From contig LGRX02028787.1 of assembly GCA_001247695.2 (NCBI GenBank), positions 1 to 13,646 of the forward strand: a stretch of DNA of 13,646 bases. Reading direction: 5' to 3'. A model generated the notes under the pieces. It saw only the letters and a program-made list of their open reading frames with translations. It ran no database searches and was not told the origin of the DNA. The stretch is from Cymbomonas tetramitiformis. Taxonomy: Eukaryota; Chlorophyta; Pyramimonadophyceae; Pyramimonadales; Pyramimonadaceae. Below are positions 7,217 to 13,646 of the stretch, piece by piece; positions within the stretch are counted from its first letter, which is position 1, and each line of letters begins with the position of its first letter. The position numbers and the translations under genes are program-made.

Positions 7217-8254
7217 CTATCGTGGCATGCTAAACTGTAACTCCTCTATCGAGACGCCCGAGGCCCTACCCATGTCAGAGGTCATGGTATTCAATGGCGT
7301 GGGCTGCAGCTGCTGGAGTTGCTGGAGCTGCTGGAGCTGTTGGAGCTGCTGGAGCTGCTGGAGCTGCTGGAGCTGTCGGGCCTGTGGTTGCTGAAGGAGC
7401 ATGGGCTGGGACTGCTGCATTTGCAAAGTCTGGGGAGCTTGCAGCAGAAGGGGTTGCAGCTGCTGGGTCTGCTGGAGCTGCTGCAACTGCTGCAACTGCT
7501 GGAGCTGCTGGAGCTGCTGGAGCTGCTGGAGCTGCTGGAGCTGCTGGAGCTGTTGCAACTGCTGGGGCTGCTGGAGCTGCTGGAGCTGTTGCAACTGCTG
7601 GGGCTGCTGGAGCTGCTGGAGCTGTTGCAACTGCTGGGGCTGCTGGAGCTGCTGGAGCTGTTGCAACTGCTGGGGCTGCTGGAGCTGCTGGAGCTGTTGC
7701 AACTGCTGGGGCTGCTGGAGCTGCTGGAGCTGCTGGAGCTGCTGGAGCTGCTGGAGCTGTTGCAACTGCTGCGTCTGGGGCTGTTGCAGCAACAAGGGCT
7801 GGGGTTGCAGCGGTTGGAAGGCTTGCTGCAACAACGGAGGCTGGGACGCTTCCTGTCCTACTTGGAGCATCGGCACCGCCTGAGGCACCGCCTGAGGTTG
7901 CTGCTGAGGGCTTTGCTGCTGGGGGGGGAGGGTAGGTGGTGCCTCCGCTGTCGGCGCGCTGGGCGCATCTTCCCCTGGGCTTGCCATGAAGTCCGCCACT
8001 TGGCGCTCCAAGGCCCGCTGCTGGCGTTCCTCAGCCAGCTTCAGCTGCTGGGTGAAGTGCGCCTCCTGCTGCTTCAGCATCTTCTGGCTCGCCTCCTCCT
8101 GCCTCGCTAACACCGCCGTTAGCTCCTCCACCGTGATTCCCCTCACCGATGGGGCCGCCTCGGTAACCTCCGACAGAGCGACAAGCGGTTGAGGGGGGGC
8201 CACCGTGCGGGCTGACGACGCCGGCGCCGCGCCCCTCGTTGACGCACGCCCCAT
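7217..8254 (-). CDS. Coiled-coil and Leu-Gln-rich protein or 3-prime exon
   Basis: The frame holds 345 codons if started at ATG 8254 (MGRASTRGAAPASSARTV). Residues about 37-90 form a likely coiled coil rich in Glu, Gln and Lys (VEELTAVLARQEEASQKMLK ... AEERQQRALERQVADFMA). From about residue 108 it is Pro-Gln-rich and then an almost pure LQQ/LQQPQQ tract up to about residue 318, ending IEELQFSMPR. The frame is open upstream of the ATG (SKGSKRRRSSAGSGS), so it probably continues exon 3 of the zinc-finger gene, which is in another frame until about 8300. It could also be a separate gene starting at 8254. Q-rich tails with coiled coils are common in transcription cofactors and in mobile-element proteins; no function can be assigned. 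Confidence 0.6.
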   Translation of the reverse strand: MGRASTRGAAPASSARTVAPPQPLVALSEVTEAAPSVRGITVEELTAVLARQEEASQKMLKQQEAHFTQQLKLAEERQQRALERQVADFMASPGEDAPSAPTAEAPPTLPPQQQSPQQQPQAVPQAVPMLQVGQEASQPPLLQQAFQPLQPQPLLLQQPQTQQLQQLQQLQQLQQLQQLQQPQQLQQLQQLQQPQQLQQLQQLQQPQQLQQLQQLQQPQQLQQLQQLQQPQQLQQLQQLQQLQQLQQLQQLQQLQQLQQLQQTQQLQPLLLQAPQTLQMQQSQPMLLQQPQARQLQQLQQLQQLQQLQQLQQLQQLQPTPLNTMTSDMGRASGVSIEELQFSMPR

Positions 8255-10629
8255 GCTTCCGCTGCCAGCAGAGGATCTCCTCCTTTTTGACCCTTTGCTG
8301 AAGTTTGCGGGCCACCGCCACCCGAGCTCAAGCCCCTACCAACCTTACCCGCCGGCTGCTGCCGTATCCGCGGGAGGCTCAACCTCTTCGGCGGGTTTCC
8401 CTGGGAGTTGGCTCCCGCGAGTTGGCTCCTCACCTTCTTCCTCGGTGGGGTGCCGGCGGTATCCACGTCCTCGCCCTCGTCCTCCGCCGGGACGGCAATC
8501 GCCGACGCACCACCCTGCGGCTCTGCATTCGCACCCCCTCCCCACCGAGCAAGCATGTCCACGAAGACGTAGTCATCTTGCGTGTACTTCGGCGAGGGGA
8601 AGATGTCACCCTGAAGATCCTTTGCCGTCAATTGCCTCACGATCGGAGGCAAAGAGACACCTGTGAAGAGCCCACAATCGGACGTCGAGCTTGTCAAAAA
8701 GAAATTGGGGGCTACCACTTAGACAAAAGCAATTTCACCGCAAGCATGCTCAGCACCCCCCGCAAGAGTACCGATTCACACAAACAAAGAGAATGCCGTA
8801 CCGTTCTCCAAGCCGTAGTGCTTGTGCAGGTTGATGAGCTTCGGGAAGAAGATTCTCGCGCACTCGTACACAATGTCCGACCCCTCTTCAGTCTTGAAGT
8901 GGGCGGCACCACGGGCCTTATCCGTGCTCCCCTGGTTGAGCCGGTTCATCCTGAAGATGTGCGTAAGGTGCGGGGTGGCGTATCTGCCGTGGATTGGCCC
9001 ACCGCATATGGTGAACCACCCACGGTCTTTCACGTGCAAGATCGTCCCCGCAATTTATATACGCGCCCTTGTGCCCTTGGTGATACACGACGGATCCCCT
9101 CTCGAAACGCCCCTTGGACTTTTCCGTGTACCCCTCCTTCCCATGCACCCCATCCCCCGCCACGTACACCACCGGTGCTAACCGCGGCAGATCACGGTGA
9201 TGCACCCAACGGGGATAAAAAGCAACACGTTGCTCCAACGTGGCCTTCGCCCACCCCGGCCAATCCGCGGCAGCGGGCGCCTCCACGACCACCTCCGCCG
9301 GTGCGGGCTCTCCCGCCGCGGGGCTCCCCGTGATTGGGGGCGGAGCGACTACCACCTCCGCCGGTGCGGGCTCTCCCTCCGCGGGACCCTTTGTGATTGC
9401 GGCATCCTCCACCACCACCTCCGCAGGTGCGGGCTCTCCCGCCGCGGGGCTCCCCGTGATTGGGGGCGGAGCCAACACCACCTCCGCCGGTGCGGGCTCT
9501 CCCGCCGCGGGACCCTTTGCGATTGCGGCATCCTCCACGACCACCTCCGCAGGTGCGGGCTCTCCCGCCGCGGGGCTCCCCGTGATTGGGGGCGGAGCCA
9601 ACACCACCTCCGCCGGTGCGGGCTCTCCCGCCGCGAGAACCTCCGTGCTCGTGGGGGCGGGAGCGTCCGCGGGTTGCTCCGCTCCCGACGGCGCTTCCAC
9701 ATCCCCCTCACCAACCTCGGGGGGTGTGGCCGCTTCAAGGGGCGGTGGCCATTGCTTGAGCGCGCCTTCCAGCAGCAGGGCGCCTACTTTTGAGAGCTTC
9801 GCAGCGTCCTTCTCCGCTTGCGAGGTTGGGTAGACCGTGCGCTTCGCCATGCACTCCGGTCTACCACAATTGCTCACCTCCTCGATGCCTTTGCCTAGAA
9901 GGCAGACGTTGTGGTAGCTCGCACCGCAGTGCGAGCACTTGTGTACTCCACGTCCATCGTCCTTCTCGCAGATGAAGCAGCAGTCTTCAGCTGCTGGCGG
10001 TGGGGGTGAGGGCGGAGGAGGCATGTTTCCACCTAATTCATACCACACCAAAACCATGCGCGTTTACACAAGCAGGGTTTCGGGCATTATCCATACGCAT
10101 GACTATAGGTTCTACCAACATGTGATTCGAAAAGGTGCTCACCATCTTCATGCCCTGTATAGCATCTATCGTATGCTATTGTCAGGGCATGATCGAAAGC
10201 ATTCCAATCTAAAAATGCTTTCCTCACGGCGGTCTTCGGACCTGGCAGCTCCCCCAGTCGTTTCGTCGCCTCCATGTCGTGCATGTTCACGACAGGGGGC
10301 TCCGATCTTCCTCCGCCAGGCTCCTCCACGCATTCCTCGCGACCGCAGTTGAACAAATCTCTCTTTAGGCCTCTTGCCTCTTGACACTTAGGGTGGTAGC
10401 GAATCCCGCACACCTTGCATCGCGTAACGAAAGCCCCCTTTTGACAATAGCAGCACCTATCTTCTGCAAGTACCTCTTTGCATTCACCACACTGCACCGC
10501 CGGATACTTTTTATTCGCACAGCTAAAGTGAAAGCTCCTATTGCAAACCCTACAAGTCTGCGCTGGAATTAGTTTACTGTCGCATCCAACGACATGGCAG
10601 CGGTGGTATTCAGGGGCGTTTCGGGACAT
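7217..10629 (-). CDS. Spliced PHD-like zinc-finger gene with Pro/Ala repeats and Q-rich tail (two frame breaks)
   Basis: The model joins 10629-10143, 10032-8802 and 8660-7217. Both introns have GT-AG ends, and splicing keeps the frame (phase 1 each). Seen in order: finger 1 (C11, C16, C26, C29, H34, C37, C47, C50); finger 2 (C59, C62, C71, C74, H79, C82, C95, C100); finger 3 in exon 2 (C181, C184, C195, C198, H203, C206, C218, C223). All share C-x2-C-x4-H-x2-C, and the last two end in NCGRxEC. Then come a 21-residue Pro/Ala repeat, an unrecognised region (GKEGYTEKSKGRFERGSVVY, later HVKDRGWFTICGGPIHGRYA), DIFPSPKYTQDDYVFVDMLA, a basic stretch, and a coiled-coil plus Leu-Gln tail. Frame breaks at about 9055 and about 8300 must be crossed, so the gene is decayed, misread, or really two genes. 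PHD-like fingers usually bind histone tails or partners; no enzyme domain is seen. Confidence 0.55.
7305..7780. repeat. CTGGAG/CTGCTG minisatellite with 36-bp higher-order units
   Basis: The tract is built of GCTGGA and GCTGTTGCAACT blocks. TGTTGCAACT recurs at 7551, 7587, 7623, 7659 and 7695, exactly 36 bp apart, then at 7758. Because every subunit is a multiple of 3 and lacks stop triplets, several frames on both strands are open through it. On the minus strand it encodes LQQLQQLQQPQQ repeats. Confidence 0.85.
8661..8801 (-). other. Intron 2 (141 bp)
   Basis: The minus-strand donor is GAGAACG/GTACGG (intron starts at 8801) and the acceptor is GGGCTCTTCACAG/GTGTCTC (intron ends at 8661). 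The splice joins KHYGLEN to GVSLPPIVRQLTAKDLQGDI without changing frame. Reading through would hit a stop at 8776. Confidence 0.55.
8802..10032 (-). CDS. Exon 2: PHD-like finger, Pro/Ala repeats and unrecognised domain
   Basis: The exon begins PPPPSPPPPAAEDCCFIC and holds the third finger (CSHCGASYHNVC, then NCGRPEC). A linker leads to six 21-residue repeats of the type GEPAPAEVV followed alternately by LAPPPITGSPAA or VEDAAIxKGPAA. The last third reads DWPGWAKATLEQRVAFYPRW, GRFERGSVVYHQGHKGAYI, a one-base frame change at about 9050-9062, then TILHVKDRGWFTICGGPIHG, YATPHLTHIFRMNRLNQG and ARIFFPKLINLHKHYGLEN. I do not recognise this domain. The frame change is inferred because both sides have convincing, continuous, aromatic-rich protein sequence while the alternative continuations are low quality. 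Confidence 0.6.
9279..9665. repeat. 63-bp coding minisatellite in a 126-bp higher-order pattern
   Basis: The marker GTGCGGGCTCTCCC recurs at 9301, 9364, 9427, 9490, 9553 and 9616, always 63 bp apart, with one substitution (TCCCTCC) in the second. Successive units alternate between two versions (one with GTGATTGGGGGCGGAG, one with GTGATTGCGGCATCC), giving a 126-bp composite. The length is a multiple of three, so the minus-strand protein keeps its frame. The antisense frames are also open as a result and are not genes. Confidence 0.85.
10033..10142 (-). other. Intron 1 (110 bp)
   Basis: On the minus strand the donor is GATG/GTGAGC (intron starts at 10142) and the acceptor is GAATTAG/GTGG (intron ends at 10033). 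The splice joins a phase-1 codon to give GHEDGGNMPPPPSPP in frame with the downstream zinc finger. Skipping it would force a stop at 10087. Confidence 0.6.
10143..10629 (-). CDS. Exon 1: two PHD/RING-like zinc fingers
   Basis: The exon starts at ATG 10629-10627 (MSRNAPEYHRCHVVGC) and holds 162 codons plus one base. Two cysteine/histidine modules follow each other within the first 100 residues. The core repeats CRVCNRSFHFSC and CKVCGIRYHPKC support zinc binding in a cross-brace PHD or RING style. Spacings deviate from canonical PHD at the last pair (C-x4-C rather than C-x2-C). After the fingers the exon encodes MHDMEATKRLGELPGPKTAV and an aromatic stretch (FLDWNAFDHALTIAYDRCY). Unspliced, the frame would run to a stop at 10087. 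The start lies 135 bp from the 104-bp promoter-like array. Confidence 0.65.
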
Positions 10630-10763
10630 TTCTTTGCACGCGCGTTGTTTCCGCCTCGGTTTCTTGAGGTCATTGCAGTTTCCGAAGTGCTAGCCCTAAG
10701 AAGTGTTCTTCAAGAATGGCTTCCGCTCGCTTGCACCAACTGGGGCGCTGAGACGCAGTAACT
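10630..10763 (-). promoter_or_regulatory. Upstream region of the zinc-finger gene
   Basis: This 134-bp stretch separates the exon 1 ATG from the 104-bp array and should hold the minus-strand 5-prime UTR. No clear TATA box is seen on the minus strand here. Confidence 0.35.
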
Positions 10764-11344
10764 GTGCATGCATGTGTGACGTCAGCTCAGTATAAATCGA
10801 GGACAAAACCGCCCAAGCATTTCTCGTACGTCGATGGATCCGGGATCGGATCCGACATACGAGAAAAGTTCATGCACGTGTGACGTCAGCTCAGTATAAA
10901 TCGAGAACAAAACCGCCCAAGCATTTCTCGTACGTCGATGGATCTGGGATCGGATCCGACATACGAGAAAAGTTCATGCACGTGTGACGTCAGCTCAGTA
11001 TAAATCGAGGACAAAACCGCCCAAGCATTTCTCGTACGTCGATGGATCTGGGATCGGATCCGACATACGAGAAATGTGCATGCGCGTGTGACGTCAGCTC
11101 ATTATAAATCGAGAACAAAACCGCCCAAGCATTTCTCGTACGTCGATGGATCTGGGATCGGATCCGACATACGAGAAATGTGCATGCGAGTGTGACGTCA
11201 GCTCATTATAAATCGAGGACAAAACCGCCCAAGCATTTCTCGTACGTCGATGGATCTGGGATCGGATCCGACATACGAGAAATGTTCATGTACGTGTCAC
11301 GTCAGCTCAGTATGAATCGAGGACAAAACCGCCCAAGCATTTCG
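10764..11344 (+). promoter_or_regulatory. Tandem 104-bp promoter-like array (5.6 copies) between divergent genes
   Basis: TGACGTCA occurs at 10777, 10881, 10985, 11089 and 11193, and a variant TCACGTCA at 11297, each exactly 104 bp apart. Ten bases or less downstream each copy has TATAAAT (10791, 10895 and so on; TATGAAT in the last), then CGAG-x-ACAAAACCGCCCAAGC, then an imperfect hairpin with arms ATTTCTCGTAxGTCG and CGACATACGAGAAA (first at 10820-10866). TGACGTCA is the palindromic CRE/ATF site bound by bZIP factors, and TATAAAT fits a TATA box pointing to the plus-strand gene. The last copy breaks off after GCATTTC at about 11344, where the unique leader begins. Promoter function is inferred from motif order and position. 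Confidence 0.7.
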
Positions 11345-11544
11345 TGGAAGTAAGTATGTGAAAATGCTTGCAGAGAAAGACAAACTTGTATATATTACTA
11401 TGGATATGCATACGCGATATGTCTTGGAATCGGAGCAAACGGTGTAGGAGGGCGCGAATATGGGTGGCAGCACGAAGCGGCGCCCCAATCCCACAAGCTT
11501 TAACGGTATGAATATCTACACCCCGAAACGTGTGTACAAAAGAC
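11345..11544 (+). other. Leader of the plus-strand transposase-like gene
   Basis: This unique sequence lies between the array and the first in-frame ATG of the long frame (11545). It holds a perfect donor consensus GTAAGTATG at 11350, so a leader intron is possible; candidate acceptors include GTGGCAG (to 11470) and GCTGTGAG (to 11565). An in-frame TGA at 11509-11511 limits the open frame upstream. Confidence 0.4.
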
Positions 11545-13646
11545 ATGGGATTGTGCTGCTGTGAGACTTCGCGTCAAGGAAGGGTTTACGTGTGTCTTAC
11601 TAGATTGTTTGGTGACAGGGACGCATATCGGGGAAGGGTTATTGAACGTCACGCTCGTGCGGGATCAACGATCGTGGCTATTTGGGGTGTTATGTACGAC
11701 TCTCCACATTACGCTGCTTGCAGTGAGCGTTTTTTGGCGTTGTGTGGCTCCGACGCTGCCTACAATCCGGGACCGAATTGGGATATTCCTCCCGTTCTTA
11801 TAGACTTGTTACCCCTTCTCGTAGAGGTTGGAGATTCCGCTCGCATTATACCTCTTGGAGTGTGGCCCCTGAAAGATGATGATATGGATACGCTTGAGAC
11901 GTTGGTGGGGATGATAGATTTGTTGTGCGAGGCCTGGACATCAGCAAAAGGACAAGGTGATGTTAATCACGCTCACTCAGAGGAGGTTTGTGACGATGTG
12001 GAAATGTCAGACGAGTTGGAAGGTGGGCATGAGGAAACTTACGAACGTCCTAGAGGTCAATTGCCGCAAGTAAGTGACGGTTTTGAGGAGTTGACGCGCG
12101 GGAATAAGGGTTGGTGGGTCGAGAAGATGCGAACGGCATTTGGGAGAAGCCCTCACCGCATTGCGGGTGCGGTGAGGGCGTATATCGAGTCCCTTCCGGC
12201 GGGCTTGAGTTCGAAGGTGCACAAGGAGTGCAATGCGGCATTGGTGTCGTTAGGTGGCCGGCGCGAGGAGACAGTGAAGAAATGTGTTGTGGCGAATTTG
12301 AGGGACGCGTTATCACGCTTAGCACGACGAAACACACGTGCGAACGTTAGTCTAACGAGGGGGATAGCGGCTGCGGCATTTGGGAGCAACTTGGCCGAGG
12401 ATAACTTGGTGCGTACGGCTTGCACGATGCTTGGTGTGCATCAACGCGTTGGAACGCTTGGGGTGGTCGGAAATTCAAACTTGAGGGAGGGGGCACACAT
12501 GGGAACTGCGGAGAGAGGGCGTCGTGGCCTTTGGGAGGGCGTGATGCTTGCGGAACGGAGATTGTCTACCCGATGCTTGACAATGGCGACTTGTGCTCTT
12601 ATTAGAGCTTTTTGGTTGCACCCGGACAACACTCGAGTTAGTCCTTGCAAAAAGAACGTCGTGTTGGCACGTGACCCCAACACTGGTGCTTTGAGAACAC
12701 CGAGGGAGTTCGTGAGCAAACATTGGTTGGAAGCCTCTCAACTAGTAATATATAGTAGGAGGTTTCAAGCCAAGTACCCCGCTCTCAAGATTGGGCAACG
12801 TTCCTTTGAGAAGCAAGGGGTGTGCAAGCCGCACAATGTTGTGCGGCTGCGAAGGAAGGACATCATATCTTGTTGTTGTAGGTACCACGAAGACATGAGA
12901 ATGGTCCTTGAGGGCTTTGACAAGGCCCGAGAGGCGGTGCATTCACCATGTGCGTGCACTTCGGCGACATGTTGCCCACGAGTTCGAAGGACACCTGAGC
13001 ATAGGCGAAAGGCGGTGGGGAACACGGGAATGGTTTGCACTATTGCAAAGGCGGGGAGGTCGACATCAACTTTCGCCGAGAGCTTGTTGGGTCCGCGGGT
13101 GGGGGATAAGCATGCCATGGAGTGCTTGAGAGGGAGGTGCGAGAAGTGTGGCGGCTTGGCCAACTTCAAAGTGTGTGACAGTGAGGTGCGGCATGAGGCG
13201 CAAGTGCCGTGGTCTTGTTACGAGACTTGCGGCACAGGACAGATGGACGAGGATGGTAAGGAGATTCGGCGACTGCAGTTTGTGCAGAAGAAGACGAAGC
13301 TGGCCGCCTTGATCGCCAAGTTGCAGGCGCTGTTGCTGGGGCACGAGCCGGGGGCGTCGCCAAACTGTCAGTGCAAGGGGAACTTCTTAGTGAATAGCGC
13401 GACCGCAGGGCAACCGGAGGCATGGGCGTGGAAGAAGTTGGAAGGCTGCGGGGATTGCGCGTTTCTGCGGCCATATGCATGTCACACTTTCATGGCATTA
13501 CACCAGCAGCGGCAGTTTCAGACGTGCGTCAGGGATTTGCCACTGGGACATGCTGTGTTCTTGTTTGACTTCTCGGAGAATCATTCATTGAACATTCCTC
13601 GAGAAGTGCAAAGTCTGCATTGGGTGGTGAAGCAGGCGACCATATT
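11545..13646 (+). CDS. Transposase-like protein with D-F-S-E-N motif, 3-prime end outside window
   Basis: One plus-strand frame is open without a stop for 700 codons from ATG 11545 (MGLCCCETSRQ) to the window end; Met at 11692 is an alternative start. Seen in order: an acidic linker (about 135-165); a basic helical region with an arginine-rich stretch (about 170-300); TRVSPCKKNVVLARDPNTGA (from 363); KYPALKIGQRSFEKQ (from about 410); ISCCCRYHEDMRMVLEGF (from 441); a zinc-ribbon-like CLRGRCEKCGG (C527, C532, C535); further cysteine pairs; and VFLFDFSENHSLNIPREVQS followed by LHWVVKQATI (D675). From memory, the order S-P-x-K-K-x-V-V, C-x-C-x-Y-H-E, C-L-x-G-x-C-x-x-C and D-F-[AS]-E-N ... Q-S-x-H-W-x-x-x-Q-x-T is shared by a large uncharacterised eukaryotic family that looks like an RNase H-fold transposase, D675 being a candidate first catalytic Asp. 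The remaining catalytic residues should lie to the right. No frame break is seen, so it may be a recent or active copy. Confidence 0.7.
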   Translation, partial: MGLCCCETSRQGRVYVCLTRLFGDRDAYRGRVIERHARAGSTIVAIWGVMYDSPHYAACSERFLALCGSDAAYNPGPNWDIPPVLIDLLPLLVEVGDSARIIPLGVWPLKDDDMDTLETLVGMIDLLCEAWTSAKGQGDVNHAHSEEVCDDVEMSDELEGGHEETYERPRGQLPQVSDGFEELTRGNKGWWVEKMRTAFGRSPHRIAGAVRAYIESLPAGLSSKVHKECNAALVSLGGRREETVKKCVVANLRDALSRLARRNTRANVSLTRGIAAAAFGSNLAEDNLVRTACTMLGVHQRVGTLGVVGNSNLREGAHMGTAERGRRGLWEGVMLAERRLSTRCLTMATCALIRAFWLHPDNTRVSPCKKNVVLARDPNTGALRTPREFVSKHWLEASQLVIYSRRFQAKYPALKIGQRSFEKQGVCKPHNVVRLRRKDIISCCCRYHEDMRMVLEGFDKAREAVHSPCACTSATCCPRVRRTPEHRRKAVGNTGMVCTIAKAGRSTSTFAESLLGPRVGDKHAMECLRGRCEKCGGLANFKVCDSEVRHEAQVPWSCYETCGTGQMDEDGKEIRRLQFVQKKTKLAALIAKLQALLLGHEPGASPNCQCKGNFLVNSATAGQPEAWAWKKLEGCGDCAFLRPYACHTFMALHQQRQFQTCVRDLPLGHAVFLFDFSENHSLNIPREVQSLHWVVKQATI

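Noticed and set aside
7294..8110. Long plus-strand frames of Ala-Gly, Leu-Glu and Cys-Trp-Ser repeats
   Set aside because: These are antisense or shifted readings of the stop-free minisatellite. Outside the repeat they lose protein-like character, while the minus-strand frame continues into a coiled coil.
8205..9333. Plus-strand frames rich in Arg and Pro opposite exons 2 and 3
   Set aside because: They are shadows of GC-rich coding DNA on the minus strand: compositionally biased, with no domain.
9197..9833. Plus-strand repetitive frames (HLRRCGLSRRG and TTSAGAGSPAAG types)
   Set aside because: The 63-bp repeat is a multiple of three and lacks stops in these frames; the minus-strand frame is the one linked to the zinc finger.
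11561..11803. 80-codon plus-strand frame
   Set aside because: It overlaps the start of the 700-codon frame in another phase and has no independent support.
12007..13480. Several minus-strand frames of 60-134 codons
   Set aside because: They are antisense shadows of the long plus-strand transposase-like frame.

Overview
The window looks like nuclear DNA from a repeat-rich eukaryote. Spliced genes, Ty3/gypsy Gag and integrase pieces, C2H2 and PHD-like zinc fingers, glutamine-rich reading frames, dinucleotide runs and satellite-like tandem arrays all argue against a prokaryote. I cannot name the organism. An alga or other protist, or a basal animal or plant-lineage genome, would fit. No tRNA, rRNA, CRISPR or housekeeping gene was seen.

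Layout. (1) Bases 1 to about 1130, minus strand: an internally deleted Ty3/gypsy chromovirus, with a frameshifted gag running straight into the C-terminal integrase/chromodomain end of pol. (2) About 1357-2000: LTR-like, AT-rich DNA with repeated TGTTACA boxes and a degenerate ~170-bp periodicity. (3) 2010-4052: a DNA-transposon-like element of about 2.04 kb bounded by 21-bp perfect inverted repeats, carrying one decayed minus-strand gene (C2H2 finger, then a transposase-like body). (4) 4053-6330: no gene seen, but an unusual density of short inverted repeats. (5) 6454-7005: a 173-bp satellite. (6) 7217-10629, minus strand: a zinc-finger gene for which two introns can be placed in phase (10142-10033 and 8801-8661); it encodes three PHD-like fingers, a 21-residue Pro/Ala repeat, an unrecognised conserved-looking region, and a coiled-coil plus Leu-Gln-rich tail. 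Two frame breaks (about 9055 and about 8300) mean it is either decaying or misread. (7) 10764-11344: about 5.6 copies of an exact 104-bp unit, each with a TGACGTCA box, a TATAAAT box and a hairpin. (8) 11545-13646, plus strand: a 700-codon open frame running off the window, a transposase-like protein ending in a D-F-S-E-N motif.

The most interesting unit is parts 6-8: a zinc-finger/Q-rich gene and a transposase-like gene transcribed divergently from a tandemly amplified promoter-like array. By inference this could be a two-gene mobile element of a poorly described family, but its right end lies outside the window and its left end is not identified.
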